64,000 bases of DNA, taken from Hyphomicrobiales bacterium. GTDB taxonomy: Bacteria > Pseudomonadota > Alphaproteobacteria > Parvibaculales > Parvibaculaceae. The position numbers and the translations under genes were made by a program. The stretch lies in contig WGND01000004.1 in assembly GCA_016124805.1 (NCBI GenBank), positions 124,001 through 188,000 of the forward strand. The letters run 5' to 3'. The notes under the pieces were generated by a model. It ran no database searches. It had not been told where the DNA came from and saw only the letters and a program-made list of their open reading frames with translations. Shown in pieces: positions 34,150-43,528 of this stretch. Within the stretch, counting starts at the first letter, position 1. Each line of letters opens with the position of its first letter.

Positions 34150-35661
34150 GTGACGAATATTTCTGAAGGTTCGACCGGTTTTGACCGCGCCTATAACATG
34201 CGCACACGCCCCATTTCGGTGGCGATCATCGGGGCAGGGGCCGGTGGCATGTGCATGGCGATCAAGCTGCGCGAGGCCGGCATCACGGATTTCACCATCT
34301 TCGAAAAGGCCGCCAGTGTCGGCGGCACCTGGCGCGACAACACCTATCCGGGCTCCGGCTGCGATGTGCCCTCCTTTCTCTATTCCTATTCCTTCGAGCC
34401 GAAATTCGACTGGACCCATCATTACGCCAAGCAGCCCGAGATCGAGGCCTATTTCAAACATGTAGCCGAGAAATATGAGTTGCTGCCGCATATCCGCTTC
34501 AACAGCGAGATCGAATCCGCGACCTTTGACGAGACAACCGGCAAGTGGAACATCACGACCACATCGGGCGAGACCCACAGCGCCCATATTCTGGTATCCG
34601 GCACAGGCCAGCTCAACCGTCCGGCCTATCCCGATATTCCGGGCATGGAGGCGTTCAAGGGCACGGTCTTTCACTCCGCCCGCTGGAACCATGATTATGA
34701 CCTGACTGGCAAGCGCGTCGCCGTCATCGGGTCAGGCGCGAGCGCCATCCAGTTCGTGCCGGAAATTGTGCCCAAGGTGCAGCATCTGGCGCTCTTCCAG
34801 CGCACGCCCAACTGGGTGGTGCCCAAGCAGGACAATAAATATTCCGAAACGGCGAAGTCGCTTTTCCGCCAGTTCCCGATCCTCGCGCGCCTGCACCGCG
34901 CCATGATCTATCTCACGCTGGAACGCAACTGGCTGGCCTTTCGCCGGCCGGGCAGCTTCTTCAACAATGCCTTCCGCAAGGCCGCCATGGGCGAGATCGA
35001 AACCTATATCAAGGACCCGGCCATGCGGGCCCGCCTGACGCCGGATTATGCGCCGGGCTGCAAGCGTGTGCTGATTTCCAATGACTGGTATCCGGCCATC
35101 GCGCGGCCCAATGTCGAACTCATCACCGATGGCATCAAGGCCATCACGGCGGATGGCGTGGAAAATGCCGACGGCACGCAGCATGATGTCGACGCGATCA
35201 TCTATGCGACAGGCTTTGAATCAACGACCTTCCTGGCGCCTATGAAAGTCACGGGGCTCAAAGGCCTTGATCTCAACGAAGCATGGGCAGGCGGGGCCGA
35301 AGCCCATCGCGGTGTCGCGGTGGCAGGCTTCCCCAATTTCTTCATGCTTTATGGCCCCAACACCAATCTCGGCCACAACTCCATCATCTTCATGATCGAG
35401 GCGCAGGTGCGCTATATCCTGAAATTGATTGAGGGTCTGAGCAATGCCCGCATCAGCTATCTTGATGTCCGCCCCGAAATCATGAAGGCTTTCAACAAGG
35501 AACTTCAGGACGACATCAGCAAGACCGTCTGGGCGTCGGGCTGCAACAGCTGGTATCGCACCGAAGAGGGCAAGATCACCAATAACTGGTCGGGCTCCAC
35601 GCTGCGTTTCTGGTGGGAAATGCGCGAACCCGATTTCGACGAATACCGCCTCGTCGGCTGA
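34150..35661 (+). CDS. Baeyer-Villiger-type flavin monooxygenase
   Basis: A 503-residue NAD(P)H/FAD monooxygenase. The FAD site VAIIGAGAGGMCMAIKL lies near residue 22, GGTWRDNTYPG near 58, the Baeyer-Villiger fingerprint FKGTVFHSARWN (FxGxxxHxxxW) near 169, and the NADPH site VAVIGSGASAIQFVPE near 190. A conserved GPNTNLGHNS follows late. GTG 34150 has GGAGAC six bases upstream and begins close to the first motif; an ATG at 34075 would add 25 unlikely residues. It would insert oxygen next to a ketone. It is convergent with the MpaB-like gene, a combination seen in degradation of cyclic or isoprenoid compounds. Confidence 0.88.
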   Translation: MTNISEGSTGFDRAYNMRTRPISVAIIGAGAGGMCMAIKLREAGITDFTIFEKAASVGGTWRDNTYPGSGCDVPSFLYSYSFEPKFDWTHHYAKQPEIEAYFKHVAEKYELLPHIRFNSEIESATFDETTGKWNITTTSGETHSAHILVSGTGQLNRPAYPDIPGMEAFKGTVFHSARWNHDYDLTGKRVAVIGSGASAIQFVPEIVPKVQHLALFQRTPNWVVPKQDNKYSETAKSLFRQFPILARLHRAMIYLTLERNWLAFRRPGSFFNNAFRKAAMGEIETYIKDPAMRARLTPDYAPGCKRVLISNDWYPAIARPNVELITDGIKAITADGVENADGTQHDVDAIIYATGFESTTFLAPMKVTGLKGLDLNEAWAGGAEAHRGVAVAGFPNFFMLYGPNTNLGHNSIIFMIEAQVRYILKLIEGLSNARISYLDVRPEIMKAFNKELQDDISKTVWASGCNSWYRTEEGKITNNWSGSTLRFWWEMREPDFDEYRLVG

Positions 35662-35664
35662 CGC

Positions 35665-35695
35665 TGTCGGGGCTGGTGCTATGCCAACCCCGACA
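35665..35695. terminator. Hairpin between convergent monooxygenase and MpaB-like genes
   Basis: TGTCGGGG (35665-35672) pairs perfectly with CCCCGACA (35688-35695); TGG/CCA can extend the stem inward. It fills the 45-base gap between two stops. With no T-run, termination is likely but unproven. Confidence 0.55.
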
Positions 35696-35706
35696 TCTGG
35701 CGATGG

Positions 35707-37032
35707 TCAGGCCGCCTTCGGGCGCGCCGGGCGATAGGCTTCCGCATCGGTTGTGAATTCCGCATGGCCGTAGCGATCGAGCAGCTTGCGCAGCTTGGCT
35801 GTCAGGCGCCGTTCAGCGATGGCGTTGAGGCCTGGCACTTTGCGTGCCAGACGATAGCTCGCCATTTGCAGCGCAATGCCCGCGCCCACCACAGCGGCAA
35901 TCACATAATCCATCCGGTTCACGATGACGCCGATTGCCGCGGCCTCTTCGGCATTGCCGTTCAGAAACTGCCGAATGAAAACGAGACGCGCAAAGCGCTG
36001 CTCAATGGCATGAAACAGGCGATGGCCGAAGCTTCGGTCCGGCAGCGTATAGGCGCTGATGGTTGCACGGATCAGCTCGCCGCATGTCGCATCGTCAAAA
36101 CCCTTGCGCAGCGTGGCGTTGCGCGCATCCATGATATTGGCAATGCCTTCCGGCGTATCGAGCAGCAGGTCTTCGGGCAGCCCCAGCAGGTAGCAGCGAT
36201 AGCGGCTGAATTCGACACGCGCGCGCTCGTCAGCGGTGAATTCCGTGCGGCCTTCGGCCAGCATTTCATAAGAGAGCAGGAAGACATCAATCAGGCCGGC
36301 CGGCATCTGGTCAAGCTGCGGAATGGGGATGCCGTAAACCGGCACATCCCAGCCGCCGACACGGCGCAGCACATTATAGCGCACCATGGAATGCATCAGC
36401 CGCACCATGGCTGCCGCCTTGAAGCCTTCGCCATGGCGTTCCAGCGCGCCGGGAAGCGTCGTGATCGTGAAGAAGGTCGCCGTTTCGTTCACGCGCTTGG
36501 CCGCCGTGCCGCCGCTCAGCGTGCCGGTCAGCGCCATGGGCAGCGCTGAATATTTATTGAGGAAGGTGGCGAGGAATGATCCGCGAATGAACCAGGGCGC
36601 GAGAATGGCCATGGGCAGGCGGTTGAGCCGCGCGCCTTCGGCAACCAGATCCATATCCAGCCATTCGGGCTTCTTCTCCATCTCGGCAATCAGCGCGACG
36701 AGTTCTTTCGGCGCATCCGGCACCGCCTCAATGCCCTTGTCGCAGGCCAGCTGCAGCATGTCGACAAGCTTGCGGAAGCCATGCTCATGCATCAGCGCGG
36801 CATAGGCATCCGCCGTCACATCGCCCAGCATCGTGTAGGCGCGCACGCGCTCAATCATTTCAGGTGGCAGGTTTTTCTGCCGCTGATTGAGCCTGTCGCC
36901 CAGCATGCTGTCGGTGGGCGCGTCGGCAAAGCGCTCCGGCGTGATCGTGAAATCCACATCGCCATACATCACGGGCAGGGCGGCCTTCTGATAGGCAATG
37001 CGCTGATGCACCTGTTCGAGGGCTGTGGACAT
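35707..37032 (-). CDS. MpaB-family (DUF2236) oxygenase
   Basis: A 441-residue protein of the MpaB / latex-clearing-protein family, haem-linked oxygenases that cleave isoprenoid-type C=C bonds in studied members. Visible family features are SALPMALTGTLSGG near residue 160, VNETATFFTITTLPGA near 180, and MVRLMHSMVRYNVLRR near 210, which carries the conserved R-x-x-H helix. A hydrophobic stretch near residue 385 may touch the membrane. The ATG at 37032 follows GGAGGAAGATC. It is divergent from a TetR regulator with an operator-like palindrome in between, so it is probably regulated by it. The substrate is unknown. Confidence 0.75.
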   Translation of the reverse strand: MSTALEQVHQRIAYQKAALPVMYGDVDFTITPERFADAPTDSMLGDRLNQRQKNLPPEMIERVRAYTMLGDVTADAYAALMHEHGFRKLVDMLQLACDKGIEAVPDAPKELVALIAEMEKKPEWLDMDLVAEGARLNRLPMAILAPWFIRGSFLATFLNKYSALPMALTGTLSGGTAAKRVNETATFFTITTLPGALERHGEGFKAAAMVRLMHSMVRYNVLRRVGGWDVPVYGIPIPQLDQMPAGLIDVFLLSYEMLAEGRTEFTADERARVEFSRYRCYLLGLPEDLLLDTPEGIANIMDARNATLRKGFDDATCGELIRATISAYTLPDRSFGHRLFHAIEQRFARLVFIRQFLNGNAEEAAAIGVIVNRMDYVIAAVVGAGIALQMASYRLARKVPGLNAIAERRLTAKLRKLLDRYGHAEFTTDAEAYRPARPKAA

Positions 37033-37070
37033 GATCTTCCTCCGGCTGCTTGGTTTTGATTTCCTGCCCC

Positions 37071-37094
37071 TATAATCTAAGCAATGCTCAGATT
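37071..37094 (+). promoter_or_regulatory. TATAAT box overlapping a TetR-type operator palindrome
   Basis: TATAAT at 37071-37076 is a consensus -10 reading towards the tetR gene. It overlaps a 21-base near-palindrome at 37074-37094, AATCTAAGC-AAT-GCTCAGATT, with eight of nine positions symmetric. The gap is shared by the divergent MpaB-like and TetR genes, so binding here could repress both. A TTG-containing -35 (near 37050) is poorly spaced. Confidence 0.55.
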
Positions 37095-37146
37095 TTGAAA
37101 CTCGCTTTGCAGGCGGGTCACAGGCGGGCGGGGAGAGAGAAGCTAA

Positions 37147-37767
37147 GTGACTGAAAAAAATAGAAGAAACCCTTCCCAGCCGCGTGCGCAGGCGACCGTC
37201 GAGGCCATTGAGCAGGCAACCTTTCAGATTTTGGAGGCCGAGGGACTGGCCAAATTGACGACAAACCGCATTGCCGAGCGGGCCGGCGTCAGCATCGGCA
37301 CGCTCTATCAGTATTTTGCCGACCGCGACGCCATTCTCGCCGCGCTGGGGCAGCAGCAGGCCGAGAAGATCCGCCAGAAGATCACTGATATTCTTCTCGA
37401 CGCCCCCCATAGCGACTCGGTGCGCGTCATCGTGCAGACCGTGATGCAGGGGCTGGAAGGCTCGCCGGAAACCAACAGCATTCTCAGCGACGCGCTCATC
37501 CGCAAGCAGGGCCAGGCCGTGCTCACCCGGCATCATCTGGCCTTTCTCGATTCAATCAGCGGGCGCGCCGAATATGATTTCGCGCTGGGGCGGGAATCCG
37601 CCTTCATCCTCACCCATGTCGTCACCTGTCTGCTGCGTGCCGCCAATGCCCAGCCGGGTCTGGCGCTGTCGCGCGAGGCGCTGGAAGACGAACTGGTCCT
37701 CCTCATGCACAGCTATCTGATCGCGCTGGATGCCCGCGCGAAGAAACAGGCATCAGGCGGGGCCTGA
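37147..37767 (+). CDS. TetR-family transcriptional regulator
   Basis: A 206-residue repressor-type protein. The N-terminal helix-turn-helix covers about residues 40-58 (RIAERAGVSIGTLYQYFA), inside the usual TetR DNA-binding domain of about 60 residues; the rest is a helical ligand-binding domain. Translation starts at a GTG after GGGAGAGAG. It is transcribed away from the MpaB-like gene and is the likely local regulator through the palindrome at 37074-37094. Ligand unknown; an acyl-CoA or a hydrophobic substrate is a guess. Confidence 0.88.
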   Translation: MTEKNRRNPSQPRAQATVEAIEQATFQILEAEGLAKLTTNRIAERAGVSIGTLYQYFADRDAILAALGQQQAEKIRQKITDILLDAPHSDSVRVIVQTVMQGLEGSPETNSILSDALIRKQGQAVLTRHHLAFLDSISGRAEYDFALGRESAFILTHVVTCLLRAANAQPGLALSREALEDELVLLMHSYLIALDARAKKQASGGA

Positions 37768-37777
37768 TCCGCTGGGG

Positions 37778-38854
37778 TCATTTCTTCTTGTGCTTCACAG
37801 CGGCCCGGACCTTTTTGTGAAAGGCCTTGTTGTCGGCGCGGCGTTCAACAAGCGATGCCGTGTTGAAGCGCTCCTCGGCGACCAGTTTGCGCCATCTTGT
37901 CACGCGCGAGGCGTCCAGCTTGCCCGCCGCGACCGCAGCCTGCACCGCACAGCCCGGTTCCGTCTCATGCTGGCAGTCATTGAAGCGGCATTGCAGCGCC
38001 AGCGAGGCGACATCGGCAAAGAGATCGTCAATGCCTTCCTGAATATCGGCAAGCTGCAACTCTCGCATGCCGGGCGTATCAAGAACCGCGCAGCCATCGG
38101 GCATGAAGTGAAGCTGACGATGGGACGTTGTATGTCGTCCCTTGGCGTCATCTTCGCGAATGGGCGCCGTCGCCGCGCGCGCATGGCCGATCAGCGCGTT
38201 CACCAATGTGGATTTGCCCACGCCGGATGAGCCGAGAAAGGCCAGCGTCTGTCCCGCCTTGCACCAGTCGGCAAGTTTGGTGGCCGGTTCATCGCTCAGC
38301 GCGTTCAACGGCACAACCAGCACCCGGGGCGACAGGGCGCTCGCCGCCTCGATATAGGGCGCGGGATCATCGCAAAGATCAGCCTTTGTCAGCAGGATCA
38401 CCGGCGTCACATCGGATTCAAAAGCGAGCGCGATATAGCGTTCCAGCCGCGCCACATTGAAGTCCTGATTGCAGGACGACACGATGAAGGCCGTGTCAAC
38501 ATTGGCGGCAATGAGCTGCATCTTCCGGCTGGTGCCTGCCGCGCGCCGCCTGAACAGGCTCTTGCGTTCAAGCACGCGGCTGGCGGAGGGCACGGCGCGG
38601 TTCAGCAGCAGCCAGTCGCCGACCGTGGCCTCCGGCCCGCTCGGAATTTCCATATCAAAGCCCTCGCCCAGAACATGCAGGCCGCTGCGATGCACTTCGA
38701 CAACGCGGACGGGCGGCGTGTCCTCCATTTCTTCCAGGCTGATCTGCTGGGCAAAGAAGGGGTGCCAGCCGAGCTTTTCCATCACGGACAAGACGCGTGG
38801 CGGCGTTTCAGCAGGCGAAGAGGGCGGCGGAGAAGGGGAATGGTCCCGTGTCAT
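37778..38854 (-). CDS. rsgA: Ribosome small-subunit-dependent GTPase A
   Basis: RsgA helps late 30S subunit maturation in the cytoplasm. The 358-residue protein has the circularly permuted GTPase order: LLTKADL (G4, about residue 150), then GSSGVGKSTLVNALIG (G1, about 203), then DTPGMREL (G3, about 262). An N-terminal OB-like domain precedes it, and a C-terminal zinc site reads CRFNDCQHETEPGC (about 295), with a basic tail ending KHKKK. It converges with tetR (10 bases between stops). Family confidence is very high. Confidence 0.95.
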   Translation of the reverse strand: MTRDHSPSPPPSSPAETPPRVLSVMEKLGWHPFFAQQISLEEMEDTPPVRVVEVHRSGLHVLGEGFDMEIPSGPEATVGDWLLLNRAVPSASRVLERKSLFRRRAAGTSRKMQLIAANVDTAFIVSSCNQDFNVARLERYIALAFESDVTPVILLTKADLCDDPAPYIEAASALSPRVLVVPLNALSDEPATKLADWCKAGQTLAFLGSSGVGKSTLVNALIGHARAATAPIREDDAKGRHTTSHRQLHFMPDGCAVLDTPGMRELQLADIQEGIDDLFADVASLALQCRFNDCQHETEPGCAVQAAVAAGKLDASRVTRWRKLVAEERFNTASLVERRADNKAFHKKVRAAVKHKKK

Positions 38855-39166
38855 CGAGAGGGGCTTTCATGTCCGGGCATGGCGGTCACCATGCGATAAT
38901 GTGTGATGTTTTTGAAGCTGCAAAACACGCCTCACGCGCCATGCCTGTGGCAGGGTGTTTTCAGGCGGTCGGTTTTGCACCGGGAGGGCATGTTGCCTCC
39001 CCACATTATCGGGACATCAAATCTCCATTGCTGCGGTCACTATTTCGTCCGCCGCTGCCTTTGTCAATTTGGGCGGCGGAAAAGGCGGCTTTCAGGCCTG
39101 TTTGTCCCCTTTCCCGGCATCGTGTAGAAGAAGGCGCATTATCAGCCATGGTTTTTGAATTTATTC
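38855..39166. other. 312-base divergent intergenic region
   Basis: This gap separates rsgA (leftward) and dusA (rightward). It holds an inverted repeat TCCGCCG / CGGCGGA at about 39047-39080, but no clear promoter elements, RNA gene or coding frame that I can support. Short in-frame codons upstream of dusA (TTG at 39155) are possible alternative starts. Confidence 0.4.
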
Positions 39167-40171
39167 ATGAAGCAAATTCAATCACATAAGATCTCCGTCG
39201 CACCTATGATGGACTGGACGGACCGGCATGACCGCTATTTCCTGCGGCTCATTTCGGCGCGCGCGCTGCTCTATACCGAGATGGTGACGAGCGGGGCGAT
39301 CCTGCATGGCGACCGCCAGCATTTGCTGGGCTTTGATCAAAGTGAGCATCCCGTCGCGCTGCAGCTTGGCGGCTCCGATCCGGCTGATCTGGCCGAGGCC
39401 GCCCGCATCGGCGTTGACTTCGGTTATGACGAAATCAATCTCAATGTCGGCTGCCCATCCGACCGCGTGCAGTCCGGTCGCTTCGGGGCCTGCCTCATGC
39501 GTGAGCCCGCGCTGGTCGCCGATTGCGTCGCCACCATGCGCAAGGCCGTCTCGGTCCCCGTCACGGTCAAATGCCGCATTGGCGTTGATGAGCAGGACCC
39601 GGGCGAGGCGCTGCCCAACATGGCGCGCGCGGTGGCTGACGCCGGCTGCGAGACGCTCATCGTCCATGCCCGCAAGGCCTGGCTTGAAGGTCTCTCGCCC
39701 AAAGAGAACCGCGACATTCCCCCGCTCGAATATGAGCGCGTCTATGCCCTCAAAAGAGAGATGCCTGCGCTTGAGATCATCATCAATGGCGGCATCACCA
39801 CGCTGGATGAAGCCGAGGCCTATCTTGCCCATGTCGATGGGGTCATGATCGGTCGCGCCGCCTACCAGTCGCCCTGGGTGCTGGCCGATGTCGATCGCCG
39901 CTTTTATGGCGTGGCGGCACCTCCCCGCAGCCGTGAGGATGTCATCAAGGCGCTGCTGCCCTATGTTGAGGCCGAGCTTGCCAAAGGCACGCATCTCCAT
40001 GCCATCACGCGGCATATATTGGGGCTTTTTCAGGCCTGTCCCGGCGCCCGTGCCTTCAGACGCTATATTTCGGAGAATGCCACACAAGCCGGCGCCGACG
40101 CCGATGTGATAAGACACGCCCTTGATTGCGTGATATCGGCGCGCGCGCCGCGTGAAATGGAAACAAACTGA
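39167..40171 (+). CDS. dusA: tRNA-dihydrouridine(20/20a) synthase
   Basis: DusA reduces uridines 20 and 20a of tRNA to dihydrouridine using FMN and NADPH. The 334-residue protein begins MKQIQSHKISVAPMMDWTD, with the SVAPMMDWTD motif of DusA, and has NLNVGCPSDRVQSGRFGACL near residue 91, which holds the catalytic Cys, then INGGITTLDEAE and GVMIGRAAYQSPW for FMN binding. The size matches the family. I chose the ATG at 39167 over a TTG four codons earlier. It overlaps the next gene by one base (TGATG), so they form an operon. Confidence 0.95.
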   Translation: MKQIQSHKISVAPMMDWTDRHDRYFLRLISARALLYTEMVTSGAILHGDRQHLLGFDQSEHPVALQLGGSDPADLAEAARIGVDFGYDEINLNVGCPSDRVQSGRFGACLMREPALVADCVATMRKAVSVPVTVKCRIGVDEQDPGEALPNMARAVADAGCETLIVHARKAWLEGLSPKENRDIPPLEYERVYALKREMPALEIIINGGITTLDEAEAYLAHVDGVMIGRAAYQSPWVLADVDRRFYGVAAPPRSREDVIKALLPYVEAELAKGTHLHAITRHILGLFQACPGARAFRRYISENATQAGADADVIRHALDCVISARAPREMETN

Positions 40172-41004
40172 TGGAATTTGGTGGATACCCGCTCTCCCAG
40201 CTGCTGCTGCTGGCGCTGGGCCTTGCCGCGACAGGCATTTTCGCTGGCATGCTGGCCGGTCTTCTCGGCGTGGGCGGGGGCATCGTCATTGTGCCGGTGC
40301 TCTATCAGATGTTCACCGTGCTCGGCATTGATGAAGGCATCCGCATGCATCTGGCTGTTGGCACCTCGCTGGGTACCATCATCATCACCTCCATCCGCTC
40401 GGTGCGTGCGCATGCCAAAAAAGGCGCGGTGGACTGGGAGATGTTGCAGCGCTGGGCGCTGCCGGTGCTGATCGGTGTTTTCATCGGCACCGCTATGGCC
40501 GCCCATGTCAGCAGCGATGGACTGACGCTCGTCTTTGCCAGCGTCGCCTTGATCGTCGCTGCCAATATGGCCTTCGGCAAGGACACTTGGCGTCTGGGCT
40601 CCGAACTGCCATCCCCGCCGGTTCAATATGGGGCGGCCGGTGTCATCGGCATGCTCTCGGCCATGATGGGCATTGGCGGGGGCACCTTCGGCGTCACCTT
40701 CATGACGCTCTTTGGCAAGAACGCGCGTGAGGCGGTGGCAACGTCGGCAGGCCTCGGCGTTCTCATCGGTGTGCCAGGTGTCATCGGTTTCATCTGGGCA
40801 GGCTGGGGCGAGGCCAATCTGCCACCCTTCAGCCTGGGCTATGTCAATCTGGTCGGGCTGGCGCTCATCGTGCCGCTCACCATTTTGTCGGCACCCTGGG
40901 GTGCCAACATGGCGCATGCCATCAGCCACAAGGCTCTGCTGCGCGCCTTCGCCTTTTTCCTCTTCATCACATCAATGAATATGTTCTGGCGGCTTTACGG
41001 CTGA
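40171..41004 (+). CDS. TauE/SafE-family membrane transporter
   Basis: A 277-residue polytopic membrane protein with about eight hydrophobic segments. The two family repeats are visible as GMLAGLLGVGGGIVIVPVL (about residue 26) and GMLSAMMGIGGGTFGVTFM (about 160). Members move anions such as sulfite or organosulfonates out of or into the cell. It is coupled to dusA by one overlapping base, and its 3' end overlaps the leftward hydrolase gene by 33 bases. The substrate cannot be read from the sequence. Confidence 0.88.
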   Translation: MEFGGYPLSQLLLLALGLAATGIFAGMLAGLLGVGGGIVIVPVLYQMFTVLGIDEGIRMHLAVGTSLGTIIITSIRSVRAHAKKGAVDWEMLQRWALPVLIGVFIGTAMAAHVSSDGLTLVFASVALIVAANMAFGKDTWRLGSELPSPPVQYGAAGVIGMLSAMMGIGGGTFGVTFMTLFGKNAREAVATSAGLGVLIGVPGVIGFIWAGWGEANLPPFSLGYVNLVGLALIVPLTILSAPWGANMAHAISHKALLRAFAFFLFITSMNMFWRLYG

Positions 41005-41859
41005 GGCAGCACGTTTGACTGAATGCATCAGTCGTTCCCAGACCTCTGGCGCGATGCCATCCATATGCGCGCCCGGGATTGCGCTATAGCTCACATTTTG
41101 ATGCCGTTTTGCGAGGTCTTTGACGAAAGGAAGATTGCCGTCTTGATCGCCATGAAACATTTCGATCGGGCAGCAGGCAGCCGCCCAGTCAACCTGCCAT
41201 GGCTGCTGATACAGCATGTCGATTTCATGTCTGATCGTTGTCATGTTGCCCTCGCTACCTTCGTGCATGGCGGCAGCGACAAGGTCGGTATGAAAGGCTG
41301 AGGTTTCAACCTTGTAGCTTTTCGAAAGATCACGAAACATCGCCGTCCAGACCCAACGCGCGAACACAGGCAGCGTGACGATCTTCAGCAGCAGGCGCGC
41401 GACGACAGAGAGCGCCTTGGCAGACGGGTCATATAAATCGCCTGCGGTATTCATCGCCGCAAGATAGAAAACCTCTTTGGGCGTGATTGTGGCCAGAGCC
41501 AATGCATGGGGAAAGCCGCCCGAAAAGCCGGACAGGGCATATTGCGTCAGCCCCAGGTGACGGGCGAGTGTAGCAACATCCTGCGCACCATCATGAATGG
41601 AGCGACCGGGCAGGGCGGTGGAACGGCCAAATCCCGGCCGATCAGCTGAAACAATCCTGATCCCTTGCGCGCAGGCGGCGGCATGGCCTGTCAGGGCTTC
41701 AAGCCGGGAAAAACCGGTGCCGTGAAAATGGATCAATGCGATGCCGGATGGGTCGCCATAAGAGCACCATGCCAGCTCGCGCCCGTCCGGCAGGCACAAA
41801 ATTCCGGTTGTCTCACGTGCCGTTTCAAGCAGTTGCGCTGCGTTATTGGAGGGACTCAT
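40972..41859 (-). CDS. Alpha/beta hydrolase
   Basis: A 295-residue cytoplasmic alpha/beta-hydrolase. The oxyanion region is HFHGTGFSR near residue 44, the nucleophile elbow SGFSGGFPHA near 114, the acid lies in FHGDQDGNLPF near 240 and the His in IPGAHMDG near 265. No signal peptide or lipobox is present. Its last 33 bases overlap the end of the TauE/SafE gene on the other strand. The substrate is unknown. Confidence 0.82.
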   Translation of the reverse strand: MSPSNNAAQLLETARETTGILCLPDGRELAWCSYGDPSGIALIHFHGTGFSRLEALTGHAAACAQGIRIVSADRPGFGRSTALPGRSIHDGAQDVATLARHLGLTQYALSGFSGGFPHALALATITPKEVFYLAAMNTAGDLYDPSAKALSVVARLLLKIVTLPVFARWVWTAMFRDLSKSYKVETSAFHTDLVAAAMHEGSEGNMTTIRHEIDMLYQQPWQVDWAAACCPIEMFHGDQDGNLPFVKDLAKRHQNVSYSAIPGAHMDGIAPEVWERLMHSVKRAASAVKPPEHIH

Positions 41860-41903
41860 TTATTCCAATTTCTATCCGCTGCGCTTGGCATCACCGGGCG
41901 CCC

Positions 41904-43403
41904 TCAGATCTTCTGATCATACTCGCCGACTTCGGGCTGAGCTGAGAGCACGCCGTCAATCGCTTCAAACATCGCATGCATATTGGCATCCGATGTCGGG
42001 CTTTCAACCACCACCACAAGACCCGGCTTGTTGGACGAGGCGCGCACCAGCCCCCATGTGCCGTCTTCCACCACCACGCGCACGCCATTCACCGTCACGA
42101 GATCGCGGATCGGCTGGCCCAGAAGCTTTTCGCCCTTGGCCTTCATGTCGGTGAAATAGGCGACCATCCTGTCCACCACATCATATTTCACTTCGTCAGG
42201 GCAGTGCGGCGACATGGTGGGCGAACCCCATGTCTTGGGCAGGGCCTCGCGCAGCTCTGACATTTTCTTGTCCGGATTGCGGTCCAGCATGTCGCAAATG
42301 GCGATGGCCGACACAAGGCCATCATCATAGCCACGGCCAATCGGCGCATTGAAGAAATAATGGCCGCTCTTTTCAAAGCCCACCAGCGCATTGAGTTCAT
42401 TGGCGCGGCGTTTGATATAGGAGTGCCCGGTCTTCCAGTAATCCGTCTTGGCGCCATTCTTGATCAGCACCGGATCGGTGAGGAAGAGCCCGGTCGATTT
42501 CACATCGACCACGAATTGCGCATTGGCATGCTGCGCGGAGAGATCGCGTGCCAGCATCACGCCCACCTTGTCGGCGAAAATTTCTTCCCCCGTATTATCC
42601 ACCACGCCGCAGCGGTCTCCATCGCCATCAAAGCCGAGCCCCACATCGGCACCTGTCTCCAGCACCTTGTCACGCAGCGCATGAAGCATCTTCATGTCTT
42701 CCGGGTTCGGATTATATTGCGGGAAGGTATAATCCAGCTCGCAGTCAAGCGGGATCACGTCAATGCCGAGCCCTTCGAGCACACGCGGCGCAAAGGCACC
42801 CGCTGTGCCATTGCCGCAGGCAGCGACCACACGCAGCTTGCGCTTGATCCTGGGGCGGTCAGTGAGGTCGGCAATATAGCGCTCCGCCATATCGGGCACA
42901 TGCACATAGGCCCCGCCATCGCGTGCTTTCATGGCACCTGCCAGCACGATTTCCTTGAGGCGGCCCATCTCATCCGGCCCGAAAGTCAGCGGCCGCTGCG
43001 CGCCCATCTTCACACCCGTCCAGCCATTTTCATTATGGCTTGCCGTCACCATGGCAACGCAGGGCACATCGAGAGTGAACTGCGAGAAATAGGCAACCGG
43101 CGACAGCGCCAGTCCGATGTCATGCACTTCGCAGCCCGAGGCGATCAGACCCACAATCAGCGCCTGCTTGATCGACATGGAATAGGAGCGATAGTCATGG
43201 CCCACGGCAATCGCCGGACGCACACCCATGTCATGGATCAGCGTGCCGAGCCCCATGCCGAGCGCCTGAATGCCCAGCAGATTGATCTGTTCGGGATAGA
43301 GCCAGCGCGCATCATATTCACGGAAGCCGGAAGGCGAGACCAGCGGCGTCGTTTCAAATTCAAGCGTGTTGGGTTTCAGATCGGCACGCGGCTTCGAAAG
43401 CAT
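41904..43403 (-). CDS. Phosphomannomutase/phosphoglucomutase
   Basis: A 499-residue alpha-D-phosphohexomutase, which interconverts hexose 1- and 6-phosphates for surface polysaccharide and nucleotide-sugar supply. The active site is VTASHNENGWTGVKMG near residue 112 (phospho-Ser), the metal loop is DGDGDRCG near 266, and the sugar-binding loop is GFEKSGHYFFN near 345. The ATG at 43403 has AGGAG six bases upstream; an earlier in-frame start at 43481 adds 26 unlikely residues. It lies alone, with a hydrolase gene downstream on the same strand. Confidence 0.93.
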   Translation of the reverse strand: MLSKPRADLKPNTLEFETTPLVSPSGFREYDARWLYPEQINLLGIQALGMGLGTLIHDMGVRPAIAVGHDYRSYSMSIKQALIVGLIASGCEVHDIGLALSPVAYFSQFTLDVPCVAMVTASHNENGWTGVKMGAQRPLTFGPDEMGRLKEIVLAGAMKARDGGAYVHVPDMAERYIADLTDRPRIKRKLRVVAACGNGTAGAFAPRVLEGLGIDVIPLDCELDYTFPQYNPNPEDMKMLHALRDKVLETGADVGLGFDGDGDRCGVVDNTGEEIFADKVGVMLARDLSAQHANAQFVVDVKSTGLFLTDPVLIKNGAKTDYWKTGHSYIKRRANELNALVGFEKSGHYFFNAPIGRGYDDGLVSAIAICDMLDRNPDKKMSELREALPKTWGSPTMSPHCPDEVKYDVVDRMVAYFTDMKAKGEKLLGQPIRDLVTVNGVRVVVEDGTWGLVRASSNKPGLVVVVESPTSDANMHAMFEAIDGVLSAQPEVGEYDQKI

Positions 43404-43528
43404 AAAAGGCTCCTTGAGGAATATCGGCTGTGAAAATTCAGGCGGGTGATCTTCTTTTTCAAGCCTAACATGATGCGCCATCCTTCGCGAGATGGCATGG
43501 GTCCGTGGTGGATGTCTCTGCGGCGAAT

